38,395 nt of DNA from Nitrosomonas ureae. GTDB taxonomy: Bacteria; Pseudomonadota; Gammaproteobacteria; Burkholderiales; Nitrosomonadaceae. Under the pieces are notes generated by a model. It saw only the letters and a program-made list of their open reading frames with translations. It had not been told where the DNA came from and ran no database searches. The DNA is taken from contig NZ_FNUX01000029.1 of NCBI RefSeq assembly GCF_900108305.1, positions 1-38,395 on the forward strand, in the 5' to 3' direction. Positions 10,001 through 17,421 of this stretch are shown one piece after another. The position numbers were made by a program, and so were the translations under genes. Each line of letters opens with the position of its first letter. Positions within the stretch are counted from its first letter, which is position 1.

Positions 10001-10272
10001 AGCGATTCACCTGGTTCGTCACTATCCGCTTTCACGCCCACTTGAAAACCGTGCACAATCAATTCCAGCGTATGTGGTTTGATTTCGATCGAGGCTACTG
10101 TGACAGGACGCTGCAGGAACTCGGATAAGCGTATCTCGAGTTGAGACTTTGCATAACCGGGCAACCAGAAATAGCTGATGGCTGCCAAAAGAATAATCAG
10201 AACTGCTATCACGCCGAGACTGATGCCCAGACGTTTGTATCCAATGAAACGTTGCGGTGTGGTCGTAGTCAT
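7039..10272 (-). CDS. Large AsmA-like envelope protein, DUF748 family
   Basis: The 1077-residue protein has one N-terminal membrane helix (about 15-36) followed by a long periplasmic region. Repeated DUF748/AsmA-like beta segments recur (for example 'FSISNITIQEGHFEFIDRH' and 'VHIDNISLQQGSIDFNDRF'). The last ~150 residues resemble an OmpA-type fold (LQTLSEILNDRPSLELEISG ... NRANAARNWLIENGG ... AGNRVEFSLK). Members of this superfamily are thought to act as bridge-like proteins between inner and outer membranes, which is family knowledge and not shown here. A low-complexity Gln/Pro/Thr stretch lies near residues 395-410. The gene lies downstream of the FKBP isomerase on the same strand, separated by a 250-bp gap containing a strong hairpin. 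Confidence 0.85.
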   Translation of the reverse strand: MTTTTPQRFIGYKRLGISLGVIAVLIILLAAISYFWLPGYAKSQLEIRLSEFLQRPVTVASIEIKPHTLELIVHGFQVGVKADSDEPGESLFSFNRLYIDLSIKSLKQRAPVITAIALTHPKFRLIRETKDQLNISDLLEKFSQPSDEKDDDGAQFSISNITIQEGHFEFIDRHMQTDHQITEINLGIPVIANFDSALEHWIEPHFSAKINGSPFALEGKLRPFTVPQEATLALKFNKIDLSEFDRYAPLPQGIRLLSGFLDSDLLLTFTQEPDQAPIIMLTGNTILQQLAIKDTTVAAPYRTNVKELNIALTQVDLMRNNPSQIKLKMDQVELTREGESETALSLAQLSIDRILVNIKSREIALDEIALDRLNTILRRESDGKINLTRMFEPTDAHVQPQTQTQGQVQAAEVKPQRNIPIPGRKPAYSGADRIKVAESKTNPSDSAVLSAPSGEEASSNNNKAQWTTQIKRIKLNEAALRYEDLTLEKLTPMVIESLSLTVDNVDLSGATPSNLTLQAQVNQRGQIKVDGSLGWAPLVTDLTLNLDNVDLVSLQGWGGDRLTALLTSGDISFNGTIKAQGDPLKIQLGGHGNLANFNVFDPITTRDLLRWKKLDINDLKFVNNPLQMNIKAIKLSDFFARITLLPDGSLNLKHIVRQDVPLDPPVTVANASPADTQPAELQKPASVHIDNISLQQGSIDFNDRFIKPNYRAKLSSLSGQIGPLQTEKFGKIDIQGMVGKTSPLKISGSIDAFSAELQMDIVAQVKDIDLPPFSPYSGKFIGYAIEKGKLSADVNYQIKNGALSADNKIFLDQFTLGEKIDRENAVSLPLDLAITLLKNRRGEIDIHLPLKGSINDPEFNLGDIIFQAFVNLITKAITSPFTLLGAAFEGGEELSEITFTPGFANIEDESLQRLQTLSEILNDRPSLELEISGRVDPVADHEGLKLAMLQNKVKAQKLAGDVKKGITSGTLTDITLDPEEYSKYLEMAYKKEDFEKPKNIIGLTKSLPDAEMEQLMLEHTVIHDNDLEVLAENRANAARNWLIENGGIPSERIFVVSTHETKADEQKAGNRVEFSLK

Positions 10273-10351
10273 AGCAGCTCCCTGTCACTCTCAGTAGATT
10301 ATGAAACGCTCAGGCCGATTAAAGCGTCCCGCCGCAACCGGCGAGAATTGC

Positions 10352-10389
10352 TCTCTAGGCCGGTGATTTACAACTCGCCGGCCTAGAGA
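10352..10389. repeat. 12-bp perfect inverted repeat between FKBP and DUF748 genes
   Basis: Arms TCTCTAGGCCGG (10352-10363) and CCGGCCTAGAGA (10378-10389) with a 14-nt loop would form a very stable hairpin. It lies about 80 bp upstream of the DUF748 start and about 130 bp after the FKBP stop, both genes being on the minus strand. No T-run follows, so a Rho-independent terminator is not well supported. It could be an mRNA processing or attenuation element, or a repeat family member. The rest of this 250-bp gap shows only a weaker imperfect dyad (about 10437-10499). Confidence 0.6.
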
Positions 10390-10522
10390 AGCGAAGAATT
10401 AAATTTGAAGCGATTAAATGAATTTAAGAATTGAGGGGCAAATGAGCTATTCGGAGGTAATAAAACAATTCACCTGATAGCTTATTACAGTATTTGCCTA
10501 ACTGTCGTATAAAATACAAATC

Positions 10523-10987
10523 TTAATAATGTGCATCTTTTTTTAGACTAATCAATTCTACGTCAAAAATCAAAGTAGCATTCGGTGGAATGATATTTCC
10601 GGCGCCACGTGCTCCATACGCCATTGATGGTGGAATAATCAGAGTACGATGCCCTCCTACTTTCATTCCTTGAACGCCGTGATCCCATCCTTTAATGACG
10701 CGACCGGCTCCCAGCATGAATGAAAAATACTCTTTGCGATCAAAGGAGCTGTCAAATTTGGGACCTTTTTTGTCAGGTGCATCCTCATCATAGAGCCATC
10801 CGGTATAATGCACATTGACCGTTTTTCCAACTTCCGCTTCTTCTCCTGTACCGATCTTGTTATCAATTTTTTGCAATTCGGAATCATCTGCGGCTGCGTG
10901 CTCTTTATAAGCAAATGCAGCGTGGGATAGTGCTAACAACGCGAACAACAGGAAGCTTATATTAATTAGTATTTTGATATTGCGCAT
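10523..10987 (-). CDS. Periplasmic FKBP-type peptidyl-prolyl cis-trans isomerase
   Basis: The 154-residue protein has a signal peptide over about residues 1-26 (cut after AAFA) and one complete FKBP domain. Diagnostic parts are VHYTGWLYDE, KFDSSFDRKE, GRVIKGWDHGVQGMKVGG, IIPPSMAYGARGAG and IPPNATLIFDVELI. It catalyses proline isomerisation in exported proteins. The insert PDKKGPKF in the first loop fits secreted single-domain FKBPs of proteobacteria. It is probably transcribed alone or with the DUF748 gene downstream. Confidence 0.92.
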   Translation of the reverse strand: MRNIKILINISFLLFALLALSHAAFAYKEHAAADDSELQKIDNKIGTGEEAEVGKTVNVHYTGWLYDEDAPDKKGPKFDSSFDRKEYFSFMLGAGRVIKGWDHGVQGMKVGGHRTLIIPPSMAYGARGAGNIIPPNATLIFDVELISLKKDAHY

Positions 10988-11170
10988 AATTTCCTCAAGA
11001 ATAAAATAAAATCCGGTTAATGAATAATGTGCCTTTGGTATTATAGCTGCTAACGTTAATTCCTGATCTGCAGTCGATTGAAATGATGGTTGCTTTTTGG
11101 ATCAAACTTAATTAAGTTATAGACATTAAATAAATCTTTTGCCCTCAAACACATTAATTACACAATTAAA

Positions 11171-11626
11171 ATGCATACTTCGGAGCAGCAAGAAGCAAAC
11201 CAAAACGAACGGCAAGTTGCGGATAAGCAAATGACCGATTTGTTATGTCTGCATGGTTCACCGGTTGTACGCATTCTGTATTTGAGCGCTGGTTTTCTGG
11301 CATTGCTGCTTGGTGTATTAGGAGCGGTCTTGCCGGTGCTGCCTACCACACCATTTGTGCTTCTGGCGGCTGCCTGTTTTGCGCGTGGTTCAGAACGCTT
11401 CCATCGTAAATTGCTGGAAAATCGGATAGCGGGCCCGATAATTCGCGAATGGAATATTTATCACAGTATCCAGCATCGCGTCAAACGCTGGGCATATTTA
11501 CTAATGTCATTATCATTTGGCAGTTCTATTTTGATCGTACCCGAGTTGTGGCAAAAAATCATGCTAATTGTGATCGGGAGTATATTGGCCTTTTATATCT
11601 GGCGCATTCCTGTAAGAGAAGTCTGA
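11171..11626 (+). CDS. Inner-membrane protein, DUF454 (YbaN) family
   Basis: The 151-residue protein has hydrophobic helices at about 37-70 (LYLSAGFLALLLGVLGAVLP, then PTTPFVLLAAACFARGSERF) and 105-145. The LPVLPTTPF...CFARGSERFHR signature identifies DUF454, whose function is unknown. The first ~33 residues are polar and rich in Glu/Gln, and no ribosome site precedes ATG 11171. ATG 11231 is an alternative start that would remove this segment. It is divergent from the FKBP gene and lies 61 bp upstream of the DUF4139 gene on the same strand. Confidence 0.8.
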   Translation: MHTSEQQEANQNERQVADKQMTDLLCLHGSPVVRILYLSAGFLALLLGVLGAVLPVLPTTPFVLLAAACFARGSERFHRKLLENRIAGPIIREWNIYHSIQHRVKRWAYLLMSLSFGSSILIVPELWQKIMLIVIGSILAFYIWRIPVREV

Positions 11627-11687
11627 TATATTTTTCTTCTTCAATTAATTGGATTCACTTAACCTGTTTGTTTAGGTCTTACATGTA

Positions 11688-13151
11688 ATGAATACTTTAA
11701 ATCGCATCTCTAGCCAAGCTTTGTTGACGATCGGTTGCGCACTGTTTTTTTGTGATTCGATGGCAAATGCCGGAACCGGAGAGCAAATGACTACGCTCGC
11801 AGATCAGAAATCAGTGGCGGTCACTATTTACAACAATGACTTGGCTCTGGTAAAGGATTCACGCCAGGTTAATCTTGTCAGCAATGATTTTAGTCTGGCA
11901 TGGCGCGATGTCAGTGCGCAAATACGGCCGGAAACCGCATTGCTGCGCAGCGTCAGTTATCCGGGTGGCATTGCCGTAGCTGAGCAAAATTTCAATTTTG
12001 ATTTGCTGACACCGCAAAGCCTGCTCAACAAATATATTGGGCAAACGGTAACCATCATTAAAATCAATCCGGCAACCGGTGCAGAAAGCAGGGAACATGC
12101 AGTGGTGCTGGCTGCCAGCGAGGGGGTCGTATTAAAGATGGCCGATCGTATTGAGACGGGTATTCCCGGCCGGATAGTTTTTGAGAATGTGCCGAACAAC
12201 TTGCGTGACCGTCCTACGCTGGTGATTAAAGGGAATCGTAGCGATCCCGCGACACAGGAATTGGAGCTCAGTTATTTGACAAGCGGCTTGTCCTGGAAGG
12301 CGGATTATGTTGCAGAACTGAATGACGCCGATGATCAAATGGATTTATCCGGCTGGGTTACGTTGACCAATACCAGTGGAACCCATTATTCCCGGGCAAA
12401 ACTACAATTGGTGGCTGGCGATATTAACCGGGTACAGCAGGAACTTGCCGCTCCTATGGCAATGCGAGGCAAGGTGGCATTCGATGCTGCGGAACTGTCA
12501 ATGAATCAGGAGTCTTTGATGGAGTATCATTTATACCATCTGAATAGGCCGACGACTCTCGCTGAAAATCAAACCAAGCAAGTTGCATTGCTCAATGCTG
12601 TCAGCGTACCTGTGCGCAAGGAGCTTGTTCTGGCCGGTAACGATTACTATTATGCTTCGAGCCATGGCGATCTCGGGCAAAAGCTCAAGGTAAGCGTATT
12701 TGTGCAATTTGACAATAAAGAATCGGTACGATTAGGTATGCCTTTGCCCAAAGGCACAATGCGTGTGTATAAGCGCGATAAAACGGGCAATGCGCAATTC
12801 GTGGGTGAAGACTGGATTGATCACACACCGATCAACGAGACTGTGCGGTTGAAGCTGGGTCAATCGTTTGATGTGACGGCAGCCCGGAAACAAACCGATT
12901 TCAAGCAGTTAAGCACTGGTAATAATAATACTGCTATTAATCGCTTTGAAAGTGCTTATGAAATCACACTCAAGAATGCGAAAAAGGAAGCGGTTACGGT
13001 GCTTGTGCAAGAACCTATCCCAGGGGATTGGAAAATTATTGAAGAAAGTCAGCTCCATAGCAAACCTGTTAGCAATCTGGCGGTGTGGAAAGTAGAAGTG
13101 CCTGCGGAAGGATCATTGACGCTTAATTATAGAGTTCAGGTGAGGTATTGA
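11688..13151 (+). CDS. Exported DUF4139 domain protein
   Basis: The 487-residue protein has a signal peptide at the N-terminus (hydrophobic run LLTIGCALFF, probable cut after MANA). The mature part opens with VAVTIYNNDLALVKDSRQV, the start typical of DUF4139 proteins. Later segments include YLTSGLSWKADYVAELN and a C-terminal region ending in beta-rich LTLNYRVQVRY. The family is widespread and uncharacterised in bacteria. An envelope or periplasmic location is inferred from the signal peptide. It converges with the restriction-modification island, leaving only 17 bp between the two 3' ends. Confidence 0.85.
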   Translation: MNTLNRISSQALLTIGCALFFCDSMANAGTGEQMTTLADQKSVAVTIYNNDLALVKDSRQVNLVSNDFSLAWRDVSAQIRPETALLRSVSYPGGIAVAEQNFNFDLLTPQSLLNKYIGQTVTIIKINPATGAESREHAVVLAASEGVVLKMADRIETGIPGRIVFENVPNNLRDRPTLVIKGNRSDPATQELELSYLTSGLSWKADYVAELNDADDQMDLSGWVTLTNTSGTHYSRAKLQLVAGDINRVQQELAAPMAMRGKVAFDAAELSMNQESLMEYHLYHLNRPTTLAENQTKQVALLNAVSVPVRKELVLAGNDYYYASSHGDLGQKLKVSVFVQFDNKESVRLGMPLPKGTMRVYKRDKTGNAQFVGEDWIDHTPINETVRLKLGQSFDVTAARKQTDFKQLSTGNNNTAINRFESAYEITLKNAKKEAVTVLVQEPIPGDWKIIEESQLHSKPVSNLAVWKVEVPAEGSLTLNYRVQVRY

Positions 13152-13168
13152 GTAAATATTTTTTAGGA

Positions 13169-13908
13169 TTATATTCCAGAATTGAATCGAACTAATTCTT
13201 CCCAATCGATTTCTCCAGTATCCTTGCAAAAGCTATTGGAGAATTCTTTCGTGAATTTATTAATCATTTGTGCATAAGATTTAACGAAATCATCATTTTT
13301 TTCTTTTGCATTGTGTCCAAGTGGTTCAATAATTTCTGTAAATAGTTCGTTGTTGCCTGATATGAATTCCCAAAAACGTTGACCGCAATACTTGAAATAA
13401 TCCCCTTTATCCGGCTTGCTGTCTTTGCCGTAACAGCACCCATTTACAGCAATGATATTCAATTGCGAATTACTGGTTCTCAATGTCTTTTTGGCAATTT
13501 TGAAGTCTGTGACCATTTTTGCTATTTGTGAACTATTTCCCCAATTCGGTCCGGATTTGATCGTTACAATGTCACAATGTTTCTAATACCGTGGTTATCG
13601 AATTCAAGATCAATGCCTGTTATGCCTGATTTGCGACCATTATAAGTTTTATTGTTAATGAAAATAGCAAGCCCTTCCAGCCAGTCGCCAAAAATGGTTT
13701 CCTCATTTGACGAGATATGCGCATCTACCAAGCCTTTTATTATTTGCTCAGCAGTTAATACATCTTTTGCTTTAAACAAATAGGGGTTTTTTCGTTTTAG
13801 AACTTGCGACAGTTTTAATCTGTCAAGGCTTTGGATGCGCTTCTGATGGAAAATTCCAATATTTCCCTCAACGTATAGTGATACGTCTTTTAGGTTTAAC
13901 AGTTTCAT
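13169..13908 (-). pseudogene. Frameshifted type II restriction endonuclease, PmeII-like
   Basis: Two frames (start at 13908; continuation to a stop at 13169-13171) join into one protein of about 243 residues if 8 bases are removed. At the junction the minus strand reads ATTGTGAC ATTGTAAC, an imperfect tandem duplication (+ strand 13563-13578). Deleting one copy turns the premature stop ...IVTL* into ...RNIVTIKSGPNWGNSSQ. The restored segment GIDLEF...TIKSGPNW resembles a PD-(D/E)xK nuclease core, so the break removes the probable catalytic Lys. Family assignment rests on the KSGxNWGNSSQ pattern and is tentative. The start overlaps the methyltransferase 3' end by 41 bp, the usual layout of a type II pair. 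Confidence 0.8.
13563..13578. repeat. Two imperfect 8-bp tandem units at the endonuclease frameshift
   Basis: The + strand reads GTTACAAT then GTCACAAT, differing at one base. The total gain of 8 bp shifts the frame and creates the TAA at 13564-13566. The single mismatch suggests the duplication has had time to diverge or arose by imperfect slippage. Confidence 0.8.
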
Positions 13909-14746
13909 AAACCGCCTTAGGTTCGAAGAGGCACAATTCTACGGGTTTTAATTGCTTTCTTACCATTTCGCAGTACTCAGGAACGATATCGATACCAACT
14001 GAATTTCGCTTCATCCGATTTGCGACAATTAACGTAGTTCCAGATCCCATAAATGGATCAAGTACGCTATCATTTTCTTTTGTAAAAAGTTTAATAAACC
14101 ATTCAGGCAGTTCTTCGGGAAAAGCCGCGCTATGATTTTTATTGTTACATTCTGTTGCTAAATGTAACACATTGGATGGATATGCTTTTTCCCTGTAAAG
14201 CCAGTTTGAGATATTCTTGCCAAATCCGCTGCCAACTTTTGAGTTATCTCGGAGTTTGTCGGTTTCAGAAAGGTTTTTTAGCCTTGAATTTGCCCAATCG
14301 CCCATTGGTACCATGACTTCTTCTTGGTACATATTGAATTTTCTATTCTTGTTAAATTGAAGAAGCCGTTCCCAAGCATCGCGGAAACGGTTAGGCCATT
14401 TCCCAGGATAGCAATTTTTCTTATGCCAGATAAACTCTTCTGTCCACAACCATCCTTGTTTGCGCATTTCTAAAATGAGCTCAATGACATAAGTGCTTCG
14501 TTCGCCTTCTACTACCTTTTCCTTAATATTTAACACAAAAGTTCCGGTAGGTTTTAGAACTCTCAAAAGCTGCGCTGAAATCGGCAAAAACCATTCTACA
14601 TATTTATCATGGTGAATACCGCCATATGTGTTTTTCCGCTGGTCTGCGTAAGGTGGTGACGTAATGATAAGATCAATAGAATCATCGGAAAGCAGCTTTA
14701 ATTGTTCTGCGCTGTCGCCATGATAGATGTCAGCAGTTATCTCCAT
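13868..14746 (-). CDS. Type II DNA methyltransferase, probably N4-cytosine
   Basis: The 292-residue SAM-dependent DNA methyltransferase has catalytic motif IV TSPPY at 29-33. The SAM-binding motif DPFMGSGTT lies at 230-238 and is followed by GIDIVPEYC. Motif IV before motif I is the beta-class order, and SPPY rather than DPPY favours N4-cytosine methylation, though N6-adenine cannot be excluded. It appears intact over its full length. It overlaps the start of the broken endonuclease, so today it may act as an orphan methylase. The island is more AT-rich than the flanking genes, which suggests acquisition by transfer. The recognition sequence cannot be read from the gene. Confidence 0.9.
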   Translation of the reverse strand: MEITADIYHGDSAEQLKLLSDDSIDLIITSPPYADQRKNTYGGIHHDKYVEWFLPISAQLLRVLKPTGTFVLNIKEKVVEGERSTYVIELILEMRKQGWLWTEEFIWHKKNCYPGKWPNRFRDAWERLLQFNKNRKFNMYQEEVMVPMGDWANSRLKNLSETDKLRDNSKVGSGFGKNISNWLYREKAYPSNVLHLATECNNKNHSAAFPEELPEWFIKLFTKENDSVLDPFMGSGTTLIVANRMKRNSVGIDIVPEYCEMVRKQLKPVELCLFEPKAVYETVKPKRRITIR

Positions 14747-14834
14747 TTCATATATTCATCCGTATTAGGTGCTCTTTGTCATGATTGTCTATCAAACAGC
14801 CAGCAAATTAAGATACAAAGTCTTGTGAGTCAAG

Positions 14835-15863
14835 TCAATAGAAGGGTTTATCAGAATTATGTTTTATATAAAAAATATTAATCAGGATAATACCAATAAT
14901 ACCGCCCGCTGCATCAATAAAAAAATCTGCTACGAGAGGGGTGCGGCCTTCGATATAGAGTTGTGCGAGTTCAGTGCCGGCAGATAGAGAAAAAACGATG
15001 AATATCACTCGGCTTAAGGGTTCTTGCGCCATCATCACGCTGATAATCAAACCCAGCAAAAGAAAGGAACAGAAATGCCAGATCTTGGATAAATCCCATA
15101 GAATAGTGGCTTTAAGAGACTCACTTTGCGTATGAATGTGTGCTTTTACTTCATCGGATACCTGATTCTTGGCATCTTCCGGCAAAGTTGTTCCGGCGAT
15201 TATGGAAATGAAGGCGCAAACCAGTAATAAGCGCGAAAAAATACTGTGTTTGCTGTTAAAAAGGCATGAGCCCGTCAGCAGCAGAAAGAAAACACCCCAT
15301 GCCGATAGCGTGATGTTTCTGGTCATTGTAAACATCCGGGTTTCGCGGACGGGATAAAGTTTGATATTGTTTACCTGGAGTAAGCCGGTAGCTTGACTTA
15401 GTTGTGCGATTATTCGGATGTTTGGGGTTTCAGGCGAAACAGTAAAAATGCCTTGATAATTTTTCCAATCATGGGTTCCTGTCAGCGATACGATCACGGT
15501 GGACAAATCCCAACGTTCCTTTTCTTCATCAACCTGTAGCAGTAGAAGTCTGGCCTGATTCCAGGGCTTCTCGCCAGCTACGACATCATTACATTTCACA
15601 TTGGCGGATAGCAATAAAATCGTACCCGGCATAACCTCCGGGATGTTCTGATAAATGCTGGTTATGGTTGTTGCGTTATTAGAAAGAAGAGTGAACCCAG
15701 TACTTGTAAGATCAACTCGATTATTCCCGAAAGCTTTGTATTGCCAATGGCTGGTTAAAAGCTCGGATCCATTTTGTTCATATTGAGTGATCCAAGTATG
15801 GGATGCGATGGTGGCGCCAGCCAATAAAATAAAAAGCCAGCACTGTATTTTAAACAGTGGCAT
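14835..15863 (-). CDS. Membrane protein with C-terminal VanZ-like domain
   Basis: The 342-residue protein has an N-terminal hydrophobic segment (FILLAGATIASHTW), a soluble beta-rich region of about 150 residues, and then at least four helices. The C-terminus carries SAGTELAQLYIEGRTPLVAD and FFIDAAGGIIGIILI, the VanZ signature (E-Q-...R-...D-...N/D-...G-G). The soluble part resembles a carbohydrate-binding-like sandwich (LLLSANVKCND...). VanZ-like proteins are membrane proteins of mostly unknown role, and the antibiotic link of the original VanZ should not be assumed. It is preceded on the same strand by a 24-residue small membrane ORF. Confidence 0.8.
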   Translation of the reverse strand: MPLFKIQCWLFILLAGATIASHTWITQYEQNGSELLTSHWQYKAFGNNRVDLTSTGFTLLSNNATTITSIYQNIPEVMPGTILLLSANVKCNDVVAGEKPWNQARLLLLQVDEEKERWDLSTVIVSLTGTHDWKNYQGIFTVSPETPNIRIIAQLSQATGLLQVNNIKLYPVRETRMFTMTRNITLSAWGVFFLLLTGSCLFNSKHSIFSRLLLVCAFISIIAGTTLPEDAKNQVSDEVKAHIHTQSESLKATILWDLSKIWHFCSFLLLGLIISVMMAQEPLSRVIFIVFSLSAGTELAQLYIEGRTPLVADFFIDAAGGIIGIILINIFYIKHNSDKPFY

Positions 15864-15961
15864 GTATCAGATGCCGTTGATTTGTAGCAGACTCCCTGTA
15901 TATGCAGGCAGCACACACTGTCTTTACGCGGGCAAAGCGATTCGGGCGTTATTTGTTTGAC

Positions 15962-16036
15962 CTAGAAATACTGAACCATCAGGCTGATATATCCAGCGGC
16001 AAAAATAATGAGCACAATAATCACGAGCTTTTTCAT
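15962..16036 (-). CDS. 24-residue single-helix small membrane protein
   Basis: ATG at 16036 opens a 25-codon frame ending in TAG (15962-15964): MKKLVIIVLIIFAAGYISLM then VQYF. It has a positively charged N-terminus followed by one hydrophobic helix, as in many small membrane proteins. The sequence AAAGGA (16046-16051) lies 9 bases upstream, one of the better ribosome sites in the window. It sits alone in the 273-bp gap between the glycosylase and VanZ genes. A degraded signal peptide is an alternative. No family is recognised. Confidence 0.6.
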   Translation of the reverse strand: MKKLVIIVLIIFAAGYISLMVQYF

Positions 16037-16136
16037 CGAATGAATTCCTTTCAGTGAGAGATTAATTAGCTATTGCTGCATTGTAGCGTATAAGTAAAAC
16101 GCACCTGGGCTGTGCCGTCAAGTATTTTGCATTGCT

Positions 16137-16667
16137 TTATTGAATGAATGGTCCGTGTGCCTCCAATGCTAATTTAATCATTTGATGCCATGTTTTGCAT
16201 TTCTCATCGGATGATAATCTTGCGTTAGCGGGACTTGTGGATGGTAGTCTTGACAGAGTTATCGATCCTGGCTTAATGCCCGGAATCACGTTACGCTTAA
16301 AGCAGGTTTCGGCTTTTCCACCGTTAAAAAATATGTGGGTAATATGCTGGTGGAATGCAAAAAAAGCTGGAAAATTGTTGACGATCTGTGTGCCAGTTTC
16401 AATCATTGAATCCAGGCTTCCAGCGCGGTTGCAGGATTTGAGCACATCCCACAGCGCGATGGGTGATGATTTCAGAGCGATTATCTTTTCTTCATAACGC
16501 GAATTTGCTTGAATTCGCAGCAAAGGCGCCATGATTGGCCAAAAGGCATTGCGTGGATGTGCATAATATTGATTCGCCGCAAGTGAAGCTTCGCCGGGCA
16601 TGCTGCCGAGAATCAGGATTTTTGCATGCCTGCCTGCAATGGGAGCGAAGCTGTGGATGGTTGGCAT
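16137..16667 (-). CDS. Mug/UDG-superfamily DNA glycosylase, hypoxanthine-type
   Basis: The protein (176 residues from the chosen start) has the core LILGSMPGEASLAANQYYAH followed by PRNAFWPIM, the signature of DNA-deoxyinosine (hypoxanthine) glycosylases in the uracil-DNA glycosylase superfamily. The C-terminal motif LPSTSPANA matches the second active-site loop. It would excise deaminated bases in base-excision repair. I prefer ATG 16667 (MPTIHSFAPIAG), which matches the family N-terminus and begins just after gpmA ends. Upstream ATGs at 16703 and 16742 would overlap gpmA. It is the last gene of the run transcribed from 19740. Confidence 0.85.
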   Translation of the reverse strand: MPTIHSFAPIAGRHAKILILGSMPGEASLAANQYYAHPRNAFWPIMAPLLRIQANSRYEEKIIALKSSPIALWDVLKSCNRAGSLDSMIETGTQIVNNFPAFFAFHQHITHIFFNGGKAETCFKRNVIPGIKPGSITLSRLPSTSPANARLSSDEKCKTWHQMIKLALEAHGPFIQ

Positions 16668-16683
16668 GATGAATCGAGGCCTA

Positions 16684-17421
16684 TCACACAAGCTTGTCGA
16701 CATAATAATGCCGCAGGGCATTGCAGTGTTGATCCAATTCATACACCAAGGGTCGGCCGGTAGCCAGTTTCAACTTCATGACCTGTACGGGAGTGAGATG
16801 ATCCAGTAGCATCATCAATGCGCGCAGGGTATTACGATGAGAGACGATCAGCACGTGTTTTCCCTGCCGGACTTCCGGTTGAATCGTATCCTGCCAATAA
16901 GGTTTGAGGCGCGCAAGGGTTTGTTGCATGCTCTCTCCCGTTGGCAGTTCATCGCGATCAATAGTGGCATAATCGGATTGGTTGCCGGGATGGCGGTAAT
17001 CTCCTTTATTCAGGCTCGGGGGAGCGGCGTCAAATTTGATTTGACAACCCAGAATCGGCCAAATGCCGAATTGCTTAATCGCCGGCCAACGTTCCATGCC
17101 TTCCAGTGCCCCGTAATGACGCTCGTTTAAATGCCAGGTTTGTAGCACCGGAATATCCAGGTGCATGGCTGCCAGGACAATGCGTGAAGTTGATGTGGCG
17201 CGTTGCAATACGGAAGTAAAACACACATCAAATGTAAAGCCTGCGCGTTTCAGCAAGTAAGCCGCTTGTTCGGCTTCCTGTTCACCTTTGGGGCTCAGTG
17301 CTACATTGCTCCAGCCGGTGAATTTTTTGTCACGATTCCAGATGCTTTGTCCATGGCGCAGCAATACCAGTTTTGTCGGGCTTTGCTGAGAAGTGTTTTG
17401 CGATGGGATAGCTTCTGGCAT
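16684..17421 (-). CDS. gpmA: 2,3-bisphosphoglycerate-dependent phosphoglycerate mutase
   Basis: The 245-residue protein interconverts 3- and 2-phosphoglycerate in glycolysis and gluconeogenesis. [12 protein letters not shown] holds the phosphorylated His (about residue 23), followed by [18 protein letters not shown], the acid-base Glu in [11 protein letters not shown], and the second His in [10 protein letters not shown]. The usual family form of the last motif is AHGNSLRAL, so Gly to Arg and Ser to Thr are differences next to an active-site His. The start ATG 17421 overlaps the stop of the desaturase gene (TGATG) and gives a normal family length. An upstream frame extension to 17496 would overlap that gene by 75 bp and is rejected. 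Confidence 0.92.
   Translation of the reverse strand: MPEAIPSQNTSQQSPTKLVLLRHGQSIWNRDKKFTGWSNVALSPKGEQEAEQAAYLLKRAGFTFDVCFTSVLQRATSTSRIVLAAMHLDIPVLQTWHLNERHYGALEGMERWPAIKQFGIWPILGCQIKFDAAPPSLNKGDYRHPGNQSDYATIDRDELPTGESMQQTLARLKPYWQDTIQPEVRQGKHVLIVSHRNTLRALMMLLDHLTPVQVMKLKLATGRPLVYELDQHCNALRHYYVDKLV

Noticed and set aside
13169..13516. 115-residue frame as an independent gene
   Set aside because: It continues upstream without a stop to the 8-bp duplication and completes the endonuclease, so it is the 3' part of a frameshifted gene.
16668..16742. Longer glycosylase start overlapping gpmA
   Set aside because: The extra residues do not resemble the family N-terminus and are read from the gpmA coding end.
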